Notes: generated from the sequence alone by a model not told the origin. Positions 8,510-21,921 are shown, counted from the first letter of the stretch. The stretch is DNA of 64,000 nt from Melastoma dodecandrum (GCA_029817715.1 JARUPY010000606.1:3286001-3350000); one strand, 5' to 3'. Numbers and translations: made by a program.

Positions 8510-11500
8510 CTAAGGGAACTGCTCTCTTTGATGGCTTGCTCCTTTACGAATACAGAGACGCAACCGCTGGGTCAAGGCTTCCAACTTGTTGAATCTCTCG
8601 TGCCTCAATCTGTTGGGAGTGTTTGGAGGTTTCTTTTCCTTTTCCTTCTCTTCTTTGCTGACATTTATGGATCTGCAAGGGAAACTCCTTCGAGGAGTTG
8701 CAATGGCATTCAAAGCCGTCTGGAATTCGATCAAAGATAACATCGTTAGCTTAGCAGGTCACCATACCCGAAAAGCACGTACCATTCCAGGGCCAGAACA
8801 TGTTGATAATTCGCAGGAGAAAGGAGAGAGCGGACCTGATGACTGTTCTTCGCAGGTTCGTCGTCACTGCCTCCAAGAGACGAGCATCTTCCCCAGCTCT
8901 TCCTGGTGGAGCTCGTTAATGAACAGCATTCCTCACGAACATCATTTTCATTGTCCTGTGAAGTGTCCTCCGAGTAGTGGGTACCTCGTAGGACCTTGAC
9001 CTGCCTACTTGGATCTTGTATGGATATGCAGCAAGGGGTGCTCCTAGGTGTGTATAGGAGCTGTGTTTGTTCCTGATAAGTATCAAACCGACTTGTAAGG
9101 TGCTGTCAAATAATTTGAAAAGCATCAGTAACACAAAAGAAAGCAGAAGCCTAAGGAGAAAGAACCCTGTTACAAAATGTTTTGAAAGCATCCGAAAAAG
9201 AGCGGGGTTGCAGAATTATCTGAGTATCTGAACATGCTCATTAATTTATTAAATTTTTATCTCAAAGATTAAATGCATCACAAGATTAAACTTGTTCATG
9301 GTAGGATGAGAGATGAGTGGGTGCTTCACCTGCAGTTGGGTTATATCATTGCCAGCAAGCCTATTGCCTTTGGTCAAATCATCCTGCAAAGGTGCCGTAA
9401 TTACATCAATGGATAGAGAACTCGTGAGTTCTTACAGACAGTATCTCCAAATAGGTACATACATTAACTGAAATATGTTCATCAGCAGACTTGGTGGTCA
9501 AGGCACCAGGAAAAATGGACGACGAGCTTGCAGAATCAGCACCCACTGAACGCAAAGTGGCTATAATCTCGTACAGAAAATTCTAGTAAAACCAAAGGAA
9601 AAATAATCAACTTACTCCACGAGGAAACAAAACTCATGAATACTGATTTAAAGGCCAACCGAAGATCAACTGTGGCTTCACAGGGAGCTTCTCAATAGAT
9701 CCCTGGACATACCTCATCCACATTGCCACTGATTTTCAGATTTGCTAAATCAAAGTATTTATCGTCTTTAGTAGGACAGGAAGGAGAACTCTGAGGAGGA
9801 TGCAGGACATTATGGAAGAAATTGGAAACAGAATCATAGTAGAATTGTGGCCGAGAGGAGTTATGATCACCATCAAATTTGATGATGTTTTTATCTCCCT
9901 GCAAAATAAAAACAAAAGATAATCCAAAGTAATGGTGCAAATACTAGAAAGAAGAATTATGAGAGGAAGAGATTTTCCCAATTTCCAATACCGCGTAAAG
10001 TTTAAAGATGAGGTCAGAATGGTGTGGTTGAATGAATTTGTCCTCATTAGCATGTCCGAATAAAGCAGGTATAAAGGTTTTAGGTGCAACCTGTCATTGA
10101 CAGTACAAACAGAAGTGAGCAATTCGATCATCCAAGCAAAGAGAGGTCTCTTTTAACCTCTCATGTCACTTCTCGCTGAAGATACTATTGTTAAATGTAA
10201 GCAAGGTACACCATCCCATGCATAGTCAGCTCTAATCATCAGGGAACACTACAGACATATCACATCAGCAGCATAATGAGTAGCAGTATGCCAATATCAT
10301 GGATACTTTGACAATTTTCTATTTTTTTTATGGATGGCAATGCAGATTACATTACCTGCAAACAATTAAGATCCATAATATCAAACTTAGCTTTCCTTAT
10401 TATAATACGCCTCATGTACTGTACCGCCATCCTTACCTGAAAAAGTTATTCAAGAATAAGAACTGATTTTTTATGATAAAAAATTGAAACTGGATCTGAA
10501 TTCACAGAAAAAGATCTTTCTTCAAGTTGGCTTTTCAAAATCTAAGCTCACGAAGTTCACAACAAGTATTTGTGCATGTGTGTGTGGACATGTATACTTC
10601 GCAGAGGTTCCATAGTTTGAATACATCGATATAAAGCAACGCAGAATATTGCATGAGAATCAAGCAGCTTTGTGAAGATGATTTATATACATACCGTAAA
10701 CTTAGGGACTCGAATCTTGTATACATCAGCCAGCTCCAACATCAGGTCATACAAGTTGGAGAAAGCACTGTCCAATACCATTCCAGCAATTGAGGGGTCC
10801 TCTGCTCCATAGAGCGTACTGCGAAAATTGAGAAAGGAGATTCCAAATATGATCTGTAGCATACAATATAAAAATGTAATATCCAGCTCATAACATTCTG
10901 AAAACTAAAAATAGACGGCAACACCATCCATACCAAGTTACAGCTCCCATAGAACGTCCCCAGAGACCGATTGTCGATATATATCTGATGGATCTTAAAT
11001 ATGAGACTGCAACCCGGAGGTCATCCCTCTACCGCATAGAATGAAAAAAAAAAAAAATTGAAAAAGTTAACCTTGCCTTCTGGATAGCATTCTGTTTTTG
11101 AAAAAAATAGAGGCAGCATGACCCCATACCTCATGCCAGCCCAGACTAACGAATTCGCCATCAGATAACCCGGATCCCGAAAAATCAAGGGCAAACACAG
11201 TAATATTTGATGGAAGAAGAATGATGACCGCTTCATTTGCGTCGGCCCGACACCCACTGCAATGGAATTCAATAAGAGGAAGGCCTATTCAATTTCAAAC
11301 AGCACCAACTTTTCTCTGTAGAATTGTCGAACACAACAAGCTCTACTTGGGACAACAAATATACCAATAGGATAAGGATAGGAGAAAAGACAATAAGAGA
11401 GACGAATGACCTGATTTTTCAAAATAATCACTTAAAAACCAAAAAGATCTTCTCTATGCCTCTTTGGTGTACTCAGAGTCAAGCAGGTTTAGTATACCTG

Positions 11501-12399
11501 TTTCCATGGCAATAAATAACACAAGGGAGCGGTGTATCCTTGGGGAAGGACGAGGGAACATAGTGACTACATCTCAGACGGTGACCCCTTCTATTAGTAA
11601 GCTGCAATGTCAGTCATATTAATTGGTTAAAACAGCCAGTAGGGAACCTATAACATTTACAAAAAACACATAAAGGAAAGGGAAATTTCGGTACTCGTCA
11701 CCCTACTTGCCTCCAGATCTTGTCTCTTGTATGATTTTCCAGCAAGAGTAAAATCCGTTTCCCACAAGTACTGGTCTGGATTATACTCAGCCCTGTGTAT
11801 TTTGTGCAATTTAGAAGGAAATACGTTTACATACAGCTGGAGATGAGTATTATACAGTGGTAAAGAAAATCTTGTGGCAGTAATGTTTGGATTCGATACA
11901 AAGAAAGTTCAAATTAACCAAACGTTTAAATAAGCTATTGTTAATTCTGTAAGAAAACAAAAAAAAAACTGTATCCCATTATTTAATGGATTACATTTGC
12001 CCTTCCATAGCATATAAAGCTTCCTTTCACCCAAAAACCCTCGTACAGGTTGTTGGAGGATACAAACAAGAGCACCAATTTGGCGTGACCTTTAGTGAAC
12101 AGTGCATAAACTCCACTGAAAACTATTTTATTTCCCATCTGGAGCATCCTTTGTCCTTATGTTTTCTAAACCCTATTATCTCCACTCTCTTGAGCTCCCC
12201 AGTTCTATTTCCACGTACCAACCACGAAAGGCCGTCTAAACAGGTATAAGAATAATGATACAGGCCCTTTTATGGGCATGGCTAGCATCCCATTCCATAT
12301 TGAAGGTAGAGCAGCAGGTAAATCAATCCTAACAAGAAAAATAAGAGCAAAGACATACCTCGGAGGCCTTATCACAAAATTTATGAACTGCTCCATCAT
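8510..12399 (-). CDS. Plant alpha/beta-hydrolase (serine hydrolase fold), 13 coding exons
   Basis: Exons (high to low): 12359-12399, 11711-11792, 11498-11601, 11130-11256, 10934-11028, 10695-10818, 10356-10436, 9992-10090, 9713-9898, 9469-9582, 9330-9383, 8836-9000, 8510-8719. They total 1482 nt, so 493 aa. The N-terminus reads MMEQFINFVIRPPR. A hydrolase core follows with nucleophile elbow GLWGRSMGAVT (Ser), a likely acid in GHANEDKFIQPHH and catalytic His in FDGDHNSSRP. The tail is Ser-rich and acidic (EECCSLTSSTRKSWGRCSSL). It resembles Arabidopsis At3g23540/At4g14290 proteins, whose substrate is unknown to me. Intron 2 appears to use a GC donor (GAG/GCAAGT at 11705-11710). The gene lies head to head with the WD40 gene. 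Confidence 0.88.
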
Positions 12400-14152
12400 G
12401 ATTCCTTCCTTCAGCCTCCAAATCTCCAGGAGAAAGAAAACCCAGAAAATCCTAACAACTTCGGGTCATTACAGACCCATATCATGGAAAAACATCCCCG
12501 CCTACAATCCACACCCACCAGATTCGAGGACTAACAACTCAAAAAAATACCCCAATCCAGAACGCCCCACAAGCATATCAGGCTTGCAAACAAAAACTCG
12601 TCCTTCAGATCTCAAACGGGGAAGCTAAAATGGAAAAAGAAAACCCATCCTAAGCGCAAATCCCTGTGGTCCTCAAGATATAAAACCCCAGAACAAAATC
12701 ACCCGGAAGACGACAACTTTCGGGGAAGCTAGAAGAATACGATCATGGGTATCGGCGAGGAGGAGCTAAAAGGGAAATCTGCGGGAGCCTAAAATCGAAA
12801 TTCAGTTCAACACCCAAAATGCAATTCCTACCAACGAGGAAAGCTCTCCCCCACCCCGAAAACGAAGAAACCAGCTCCGGAAAAAAACATTGCAAGCTCA
12901 AGAATCCCAAAAAAGTATTAGGAATCATCCGAATGGCAAACGGGGGCGAAAGGAACGACAACAAACAGAGAGGATCCAAAAGGAAAGACGACAACGTTGG
13001 ATCTCCCCCCTCCTCCTTGTTTGCTCTGGGTAATAATAATAAAAAAGAAAATTTTACCCACCAAAAAAAAATAGAAAGAGGGAAGGAAATACACCCAGAA
13101 AACGCTGTTTTCTTTTCTCAGACAGAGGAAAGAAAAACTCTAATCTAATTTATCTATTGGAGTCTTGTTCGGGTTGTCGGAAGCATAAAGCCCGACAACA
13201 AACAGGGGTGGCGGGGGGCATAAAGCCCAAGTTCACACATTTTTCAGCAAGACTTGGACCAAACCACCTCAACCCCGTGTCAAGATCAAAATCCATATCC
13301 ATCCCAAATGATCAGTTCAGTTTGCGTTCTCATGGGATTTTCTCTTTATCTATATATATATAATATGAATTACGTCAGTTCACACACTCTTTCTCTCCCA
13401 AATTGATGGATAGATCGATAGATAGATTAGAATAAACAGGAGGGAGGATCAAAGGGAAGGCAAGTTGGGTTTTTTTGTTGCTTTTATTGTTATTGTTGGT
13501 TTTGTTATTTGTTTGTGGGTCATGTCTTTAGAGGTTGGTTTCCAATCGCAATCCCAGCTGGAACCAAAGGACTTGTTTCTCCTCAAATCAATCGACCGAC
13601 CAATCCAGAATCCTTCGTGTGGAAGCAATAAGTGATTTGCTTGTGGTATTCGGACTCCGGATTGTGAGTTGTTTGTTTTCGTGGGTGAGCAATTTAGGCC
13701 TGGTTTTCGTTGTGGGTTCTTCCTTGTGTTCGCCCTCCTCCTGGTCTAGGGCTTTCTTGTTTGTCGGTTTGCTGTTCCTGTTAATTGCTTGTCACGATCG
13801 TGGTCTGTGTCAAATCCCCTTTTTCTTCGTTGCTTGCTGTCCGGTTGCAGCAGATTCCCTCCCTGTGGAATTGGGTTTTGGATATCGTTTGCCTGTTCCT
13901 GGAATTTTTTTGGTCCCATGAATTGTTAACCTTCAACCTCAAGACGACGATCCGAAGATTGCTTATTCCTTTTTATTGCCATTGCTTATTCCTTTTTATT
14001 GCCAATTCTTTGCTGAGTTTCCGAGCAGGGACTTTCTTCAATGCTGTAATTTTTTCTTTTGTGGAAAAAGTTAGCGATTCCTGTTGTGGAAACAAGCCTG
14101 ACAAGCTTGCCTCATCCCGGTAACCTTTTAGGCCTTGCTGTTTCAAAGCAAG
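12400..14152. promoter_or_regulatory. Shared 5' region between the hydrolase (-) and WD40 (+) genes
   Basis: About 1.75 kb separates the two start codons. The left part (12400-13020) is the likely 5' UTR and promoter of the hydrolase. The stretch 13370-13550 has a short GATA/GATAGA run and T-rich tracts. The part 13550-14150 looks like a spliced 5' leader of the WD40 gene, with pyrimidine-rich intron-like sequence. I see no conserved protein in it. Confidence 0.4.
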
Positions 14153-16951
14153 ATGGCCGAACAACGGGAATATCAGGTGGAGTATGCAGAAGAGGACTTT
14201 GACATGGGAGAGGTAGATGATGAAATGTACTTTCATGGAAGAATTATGGGCGAATCTGATACGGACGACGACGATGACTATGACCACTTGGTATGCCTTC
14301 TCTTTCCGCATTTTATGGAACCAGGAGTGCTCTAGTTTTGCATGCAAGCTGCTTTCATTTGCTCTCGTTTCCGTCTGTCCAGTTGTTGAGCCCTTCTGGA
14401 GTTGATTTGCTGTATCAAGCTGATTGGTTTCATGCTTCCCATTTGCAGGATATGAAGATCACGGATACTTCTGCAGCTGATGCTCGGAAAGGAAAAGATA
14501 TTCAAGGTATTCCATGGGAGAGACTGAGTGTAACCAGAGAAAAGTACAGGAAAACTCGAATAGAACAGTACAAGAACTATGAAAATGTACCACAGTCTGG
14601 GGAAAGTTCAGAGAAGGTAAACAAGCTTTCTCAATTTTAGCTTTTCTGGGAATGTTTGACATCTCACAATTTGTTCACCTTTGTGCGAATGTGCTGTTTT
14701 GTGTTCTGTAGGATTGCAAGATCACAAAGAAAGATGGAAATCACTATGAGTTTTGGAGAAATACACGATCTGTAAAGTCTACCATACTTCATTTTCAGGT
14801 ATCTGCAACTGCACCTTGACTTCTCCTTGTATTTTTATAAGATTTCAAGTGTGTGAAGTTTGAAATGACTCTACAAATCAAAAGATGAAGTTGTTGATAA
14901 ATAGAAGCTACACCATCCAAAATTGCTGTTGACGTTCATGCAGAAGTGTGGTGTAAAACCTGTGATTGATGGAGATTTTGTGTGATCCTTTTTCAGTTGA
15001 GAAATTTGGTTTGGTCAACATCAAAGCATGATGTTTACCTCATGTCCCACTTCTCAATCATCCATTGGTCATCATTGACTTGCAAGAAAACGGAAGTTCT
15101 TGATGTCTATGGGCATGTTGCTCCATGCGAGGTACAGCTTCATGCTGATACTGATGTTTAGATGGTTTTACACTTTTATAGTTGAAGTCGAGTAGTCTTT
15201 TGTGATTAGTTTCTATTCTTTTATCCTTCAACTTCAGAAACACCCTGGGAGTCTCCTGGAGGGCTTTACACAGACACAAATCAGTACACTCGCTGTGTGG
15301 GATAATTTGTTGATTGCTGGAGGCTTCCAGGGAGAGCTTATTTGCAAGGTAATTTAAAAGCTTAATTAGTTGTTTCTGCTGTAGTAAAGTTTGACCTGCT
15401 TTCTATTAAGTGTGCTGTTCTGATGCAGCGATTAGATCGACCGGGTGTTAGTTATTGTTGTAGGACAACTTATGATGACAATGCAATCACCAATGCAGTT
15501 GAGATATATCGCAGTCCGAGGTTCTTCTCATACTTCATTTTTTATGCATCATTTTACCATTAGTAACTTAGAGGATTATCTTGATAAGTTTAATGGAAGT
15601 TTCCGCATATCATTGCTTGATATTTTTTTGTGGCTAGTGCATTTTCGATTTCCAATGCTTGTCAAGTAGGTGGTATTATTGATCATGCTATCTTTGGGTT
15701 GTGAAGCTCCCTTTCCTCTTTGTTGCTAGTGGCACAGTACATTTCATGGCATCTAATAATGACGGCGGAGTTAGAGACTTCGACATGGAGAAATTCGTGA
15801 TTTCCAAGCATTTTACTTTTCCGTGGCCTGTTAATGTAAGTGATTCTCAGTTTTTGGTGACAAAAATTTTTGTCTTCAACCATGCGGTTAACACCACGCA
15901 TATATCTTCGGAAAATAGAGCTGTTCCTCTGCGAAGGTTCCCTCTACTAGTGCCATGGAACAATTGCACTGACAGTTAGCCATTTGGATCTCAATCAACC
16001 CGGTTGGGAGACTATAATTTTCTTATTCCTATTCTGTAGTTCTACCTCCTAGTGGTTAGTATCGCAAAGTCCTAGAACTGTGGAATCTGAAAGGCTGGCA
16101 CTCTTATGGCTGAAAGTAGCCGAACAAAGTTGTTGGCACCTTAATCAGAGCCCATGTTGAATAGGCCCTGATTTGCTTTGAAGTCGAAGACTGAGGAACT
16201 CCTTCAGTTTGATGGTCACTTCTCTCTGCAATTCTAGTGGCCTAGGACGTGGAGAAAATTTGCACAGAAAGCTTTAAAGTGCATTTCTTCTCATTGCATC
16301 TCTTTTATTTTGTCAGCATACTTCTCTAAGTCCAGATGGAAAGCTCCTGGTCATTGTTGGTGATAGTCGTGACGGTATATTGGTGGAGTCTCAAAGAGGA
16401 AAGGTGCTATCTTCATTTCTCTATATCTGCACTCTCAGATGCACCTCATATCCCCCATGCTGCATGTTATGCATTACCCACCTTCATTATGAGTAAGGGT
16501 CAAAAGTTAATCAGTGCCTTTATAATTTTAAATGTAGCCTGTCTGTCAATTGCAAGGGCACTTGGATTTTTCATTCGCATCTGCATGGCATCCCGATGGA
16601 AGAACCTTTGCCACTGGAAACCAAGATAAGACCTGTCGAATTTGGGATATTCGGAACTTATCAAAGTCAGTGACAGTGCTGAAGGGCCATCTAGGGGCAA
16701 TCAGGTCAATTCGTTACACCTCTGATGGACAGTTCATGTCCATGGCTGAGCCGGCCGATTTTGTGCATATATATGATACGAAGAGTGGGTACGAGAAGGA
16801 ACAGGAGATTGATTTTTTTGGCGAGATCTCTGGTGTTTCCTTCAGCCCTGACACTGAAACCTTATTCATCGGAGTGTGGGATCGTACGTATGGCAGCCTC
16901 CTCCAATACAATCGTAGCAGGAACTACTCGTATCTTGACTGCATGTTTTGA
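14153..16951 (+). CDS. WD40-repeat protein (C2A9.03-like family)
   Basis: Exons: 14153-14290, 14449-14616, 14712-14798, 14997-15131, 15238-15348, 15429-15520, 15730-15835, 16317-16403, 16538-16951. They total 445 aa. The acidic N-terminus (MAEQREYQVEYAEEDFDMGE) is followed by a conserved GKDIQGIPWERLSVTREKYR segment and then beta-propeller repeats, for example TFATGNQDKTCRIWDIRNLS (Gly-His/Trp-Asp type). The C-terminus reads GSLLQYNRSRNYSYLDCMF. Plant homologues are annotated as uncharacterised WD repeat proteins resembling fission yeast C2A9.03; the molecular role is not known to me. The last acceptor was placed at 16537 rather than 16556 because only the former keeps phase. Confidence 0.9.
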
Positions 16952-17666
16952 AGCGATCACCTGTCTCAGCCTGGGGCAATTATATAAATTTTTCTTTACT
17001 TGGGATGGGTCATCAGTGGCTGCTGCTGGTGTACATGTAGATAAGCAGGGCACCTCTGGTGGCGACGGCATAGGTGAAGGGAGATGGTGTTGTCATTGTC
17101 TTTTGCTGTGGTTTGTAGGTTACGGTCATCTTAGTGTAGAATGCTTGGCGGAGTTTGATGTCTGGGGTGAAGTAGTCTGGGGGTTACAGAATAAGGGGGG
17201 TTGGATTTTTGGGGAGGGAGAGATTTAGGGAGGGAGTGAGTACTGTTTGTTATCTAATCATCTTATGGCCAATATGCTACTTCTATTGTTTGTAACTCTT
17301 ATTTCTTCTGTCATATCAATGCATGCTGCTTTTATTCACCTGTCAATGTTGCTCGCTTGAATCCGAGTCTAATACATTGACCAAATCGCCTTGTGGGTGT
17401 GATTAGGCTGATATAGTATCGGGTAGCATGTCCTTTGAAGATTTTGCTCGGTGAATAATGCAACTCATGTATGGAGTGTAGAGAGAGAGAGATAGAAACC
17501 AATAATGTGACAGAAGGCGCTATGTTTAAGGTTGCTGCTTCAAAGTTTCTGAACTTAATGCATCTGAATTTAACCGAGAAGGAGACGCAGACAATCGAGT
17601 GGATGCAAGAAGCTTGGACCACATTGGTTAAGAGGTGGACTCGCATTCCTTCATCCCTGTGGAGGC
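16952..17666. other. 3' flanks between convergent genes
   Basis: This holds the 3' UTR of the WD40 gene and the 3' flank of the minus-strand gene ending at 17667. A short GA-rich run lies near 17480-17495. I see no further gene. Confidence 0.5.
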
Positions 17667-18773
17667 CTAGCCCTCCCAAGTTGATGTAATATGCTCTAAG
17701 ATGGTTTCTTCCTCTGCTTTCAGCTGTTGCAGCTGCTCCTCGAGGACGGTGACTAAATCTTCATCGAAGACGGTCTCTTTGTCCGCATTCCTAGTCGTTT
17801 CAGTTGGTACTAAATAGCTTCCAAATTTAGTAGTTGGATGGGCACCTGGCGAGAATACTTGTCCTGCGGGAAGCCATTCCCTCAAACTAGCGACTGCCGG
17901 CAATTCAAACGTGCTCGGTATTTGCAGAGTCTCAAGCCCCCTTGCAATAATCTTCCTTTTGAATCCTTTTGCTGTAACACTTCTTTCATGCGTATCATCA
18001 TTCTCGAGGCATGATTCACTGAGAATGTCAGTTTCTTCTACCAAGACTTGTTCTTCTCGACCCTTGCTCTCGGACCCAGAAGTTGATTCACCTGGAGAGA
18101 TCTCCTTACTTGTTTCGTTATCTGTACTTGATTCTCCAGCAATAGACCCATTGCCTCGTAGTTGAAAAGTTTCCTGGGAATTCTGATAATTCGATTCGGC
18201 ACGACAATTCATGCTCGGTGGAGCCATCAACACCTCCTTTTCTACAGGATCTGCTTCCATGTTGTCTTGGTCTGCAAGGCTCACAGACCATATTCGCTCT
18301 AGCAGTTTGTTGTACTCTTCTACAGTGTGGAAACTTCTCGACCGAGTCGCACCTTTCCCATTCATCTCAGATGTATCAATATTGACACCGTTGTTCTCCT
18401 TGTCACTACCGAGTGTCTCCTCCAACGGGAAAGAGTGCCAACTTCTCGATCGCTTAGGAGGATCTGGAAGCACTTCGTACTCCACTACTCTTCGGTCTTT
18501 GTCATCTAACAGATCAACTTTCAGGATGGACTCGTTACCTTCAGTTTCAGCGGGTGAGACCAGCGACTCAAACCTGAGGCTTTTAGGCCGAAGGGCATCC
18601 GTCATTGAAGTCGCAGTGCAAACAAGAGCAAGGAAGTGGTTGTGGTTCCTTCGGATGAGCAAGTCCTCCGGCAATTCAGGAACGCCTTTGGACGTCCTAC
18701 GGGATCTCCCCTTCATCCCATTTTGATGATAACTTGCCGAACGCATCATCTCTTTGGAGGAAATGCATCCCAT
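17667..18773 (-). CDS. Putative N-myristoylated plant protein of unknown function
   Basis: Single-exon ORF of 368 aa. The start MGCISSKEMMRS has Gly2, Cys3 and Ser6, the pattern for N-myristoylation plus palmitoylation, so plasma-membrane attachment is inferred. The body is Ser/Glu-rich and probably disordered, with two similar Arg-Ser motifs (KRSRSWHSFPLEE near residue 108 and TRSRSFHTVEEYNKLLERIW near residue 143) that look like repeated phosphorylation or docking sites. A conserved-looking block lies near residues 285-330 (LPAVASLREWLPAGQVFSPG). The C-terminus is a short predicted coiled coil (LEEQLQQLKAEEETILEHI). I do not recognise a catalytic domain. Confidence 0.8.
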   Translation of the reverse strand: MGCISSKEMMRSASYHQNGMKGRSRRTSKGVPELPEDLLIRRNHNHFLALVCTATSMTDALRPKSLRFESLVSPAETEGNESILKVDLLDDKDRRVVEYEVLPDPPKRSRSWHSFPLEETLGSDKENNGVNIDTSEMNGKGATRSRSFHTVEEYNKLLERIWSVSLADQDNMEADPVEKEVLMAPPSMNCRAESNYQNSQETFQLRGNGSIAGESSTDNETSKEISPGESTSGSESKGREEQVLVEETDILSESCLENDDTHERSVTAKGFKRKIIARGLETLQIPSTFELPAVASLREWLPAGQVFSPGAHPTTKFGSYLVPTETTRNADKETVFDEDLVTVLEEQLQQLKAEEETILEHITSTWEG

Positions 18774-20413
18774 TCCGAGGAGGAGATGGGGGAAGAATCT
18801 CGAATGTCTTCTCGCTCCCTCCTAGCGGAAGCTGGCGTGGTCTGAACTGAACCGGAGGGCCTTATGGAATTATCAAAAGCTGCACCTGCAAAGGAGGAAC
18901 GTCATGTTTAACTTAAAAAAAGGCTATTACAATGTTTTGAACCCTTGAAATCATGAAAAGTCCTACACATCACCTTTTTCTAAAAAAAATTAACAATTGC
19001 TAATGACACGATGCCTGGGTTGAGTTTGTGTCGTGTGAAGAAATCACAACCAGAAGAAAAGGGAAAATGCATAGGCCAGAAGGCCTTTTCATTATCTGTG
19101 GACTTCATAATGAAAACCATTCTGATAAAAGAAACCAAGAAAGAGGTGAAGACCGTGTCGAAAGAAGAGTGAGTGGGATTAGTTTTGGGATTTGGATAAA
19201 CAAATGATGGGGGGGTGTTGTTGAGTTTCTGTCAAGACATTGTTGTTTTTCGAGTAGTGGGGATTTTGGTTGCACGTTGCTCGATGCCTTGGGACTGACG
19301 AGATTAAGGAGGAGGAGGGGGACATGATTACCTTCTTTTCCTCGGAATCTTTTTTTGCTTTGTGCTGTCCCAGAAGACAGCAAACATGTCGAGCTTAAAC
19401 TTTTCTTACATTCGAATGTTCAAACACTTGTATTTTTTTTAATTATCGGGCCATAACTCGATGTCTTTCTGCTCTGTTTTGGAGGCATGGTACCACGAAT
19501 ATGGTTGAGCGAGCAAACGATGTGCAGTGATTCGGTATAGCTTACGACGCACCTGTTTGAATGGATTTTCGAAGTTGGGGACGAGTTTAATCTGAAATCA
19601 CGTCACGCCATGGATGAAAAATGAGACCATAATGGCCTCCTAGAGATCAATCAGTCCGGCCGGTGGATACTCTTCACATCTCACGTGTTGATGAGAGACT
19701 GATATCTACCAGTTGGTGAGGAAGAGACGGGGACGTTACAGAAGGACGGAGGGATAAACTGGAGAAGCTTTAACTGGGGGCGGCATGACAGGGAGCAAAC
19801 AGAGACTTTGTTCTAGCTTTCTCGGCGGTTGGTGGCGCTGGAGAAATGGTAGGGAGTCGGTCAAGCTATGGTGATTTGTATAAATTGATTTCTCAATCCG
19901 GTTGTCACGGTCGGCAGCCGACGGGGATGGACTGTTATCACCAAACACTTCGCCCAAGTCTCGCAGCTAATTGCAGGCACGTTATGCTCTCCATCCACAT
20001 GACTGGATTCATCTCCCTATTTGTCAATACATTGCTTTGGAAGCCCTTGCCATGAAATGGAGCAATACCCTGGCTGTGATCGCGTTACGCCGTCGCCCTC
20101 ATGCTAACAGATACTCGCTATGAATAAGAATCCTGAGGACCTCCAAGCAATACTTTGAACACGGGAATTAATTTCTTTTTCGATTTTTATTTGATGTTTT
20201 GTTCATAAATGAACTCTTAAGTTCCAGAAATGCAATTCGGCAGCCATTGACTCACGCTTTTGATCTCCGATGCATGAATTATCGACAAGAGTATGAGCAG
20301 TATCCACAGCACACATATTTCGTACGCAATTCGCTTCTCCGGCTGTTATTCTCCATGTTTGTGTATGTTTTCTTGTTGCATAGAAGGTTGACCTGGGATC
20401 GGACACTTGGTTG
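18774..20413. other. Intergenic, 5' flank of the myristoylated-protein gene
   Basis: The first about 150 bases contain the 5' leader of the gene at 17667-18773 and possibly a leader intron. The remainder has short ORFs without family resemblance and a T/A run near 19430-19440. The stretch 20060-20413 is the 3' flank of the aspartic protease. I see no gene. Confidence 0.4.
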
Positions 20414-21921
20414 TTACGTACAGCCGCCTACAGCGAAGCCAATCCTGGAGTTGACAGCATCATAAGCGACACTGAATGTCTGCTGCTGATAGTTTCCGAC
20501 GACGGCAATTCGACTGCCCCCTGCGAATGCCAGGCATGTCCTCCCGCCATCGACATCCACAAGGATGTTCCTCGCATCTAGAGAGAGATCGGCACCGCCT
20601 TGGAATACAATTTTGATCTGAGGAGCAGACATTTTCTTCACACTCCCCTTGAAACAGGTGTCCAGAATAGAATAGCTTGTGGCCTGGGTATACTTTGCTG
20701 ACATGACCTTCACGAAGGCCTGCGTCAGGGCAGTGTAAATGGTTTCCGGGAGCCGTGTGATTACTGTCCCGGAATCGATGATTGTCGGGACATTATATGC
20801 ACTAGCAGACACTCCTATTGCCTTGCCATTGATGATAATGCTACTGAGTCGCAGGAAGTATAAACTCGGTTCGCTGGGGTTGGTGATCATTGGTGTGTAT
20901 TTATAAGCAGACGCCGACAGAGAGGCTTTCCCAATTGCCAAATAGCCTCTGTTGCTGCCAGAAGCCGTGGGAAGACAATAGGAGAATGCATACCCATATC
21001 TTGGGGACACCTGTGAAAGCAACGATAGTTTCTGACGGGCGAGGCCGATAATACCAGCAGACCTTCCAAAGAGTCCTTCATTATCCTGCCCGCATCCATA
21101 CACGAAACCTGGCAAGGTCTCGGATGGGGTCAAGGAAAGGATGTCTTGGCTCAAGTAACCGATAGAGAAAGACGAATCACCATAGCTCGCCGTGTAAACA
21201 CACTTCCTTGTCCGGGATTCACAGAAGGGATCATTCAGGGTGGCCTCCCTGAGGTCCAAACACTGAGAGGTCGAACATGACAAGGACTTGTAGGTCTTGG
21301 AAGTCGAGGGATTGAAGACAGGATCGACCTGAGCATGGCATGATAAGACGCAGGGCTGGCACTGGAGCCAGGATAGGGAGCTCCCCGTGTCAAGAATCAT
21401 GGAATAATACTTTGCAGGCGTGCCAAGGCCTATCTTAACATAGTAATTACCAGACCCTATGGATAAACCAGAACTTACTGGAGTACTAGCCGCTTCCTGT
21501 CCAAAGAAGCGAACAGTTCTATTCAAGATCACTGAATAAGAAGATCTGCTCCCTAGAGTAATCCTATGAGTCAGAGCCTTGATTCGATTCTCATCTTGAG
21601 CAAGCACGTCAAGGAAAGACGCCACAGTTTCACCGGCAACAGAAGAGTTCGATCCAAGTCCATGGTGAACGCCCCAATAAATGATCGACGGGTTGGCTGC
21701 ACAAGATATAGAAATCCTTCACGAATGAGTCGCGTGCTTATGGAACATTCCGAATGCATCAAACAATAACGAAACCAGGTAAAGGCCGTCGGGGCACACA
21801 GCACGACGGATTTGAAAGAGGGAATTGGAAGACGAGGCTACTGACCTTGAACATCTGGAAGGGAAGCTGCTCCAGACACGACGAGAAGGCAGCAAAGGAG
21901 AAGAAGCTTAAGAGGACCCAT
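20414..21921 (-). CDS. Secreted pepsin-type (A1) aspartic protease
   Basis: Exons 21846-21921 and 20414-21696 give 452 aa. The N-terminus MGPLKLLLLCCLLVVSGAAS is a clear signal peptide, so secretion or apoplastic location is inferred. After a propeptide the mature enzyme shows NYYVKIGLGTPAKYYSMILD leading into the first catalytic motif DTGSSLSW, then YGDSSFSIGYLSQDILSL and FVYGCGQDNEGLFG. The second catalytic motif is TIIDSGTVITRLP. The Cys pattern fits the plant nucellin-like/At5g10770-like aspartic protease group, whose known members act in defence, cell death or development. Length is usual for the group. The phase-1 intron right after the signal peptide was placed by splice consensus. Confidence 0.92.

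Noticed and set aside
18211..18726. 171-codon plus-strand ORF
   Set aside because: It is antisense to the myristoylated-protein gene, with no motif and a poor start context.
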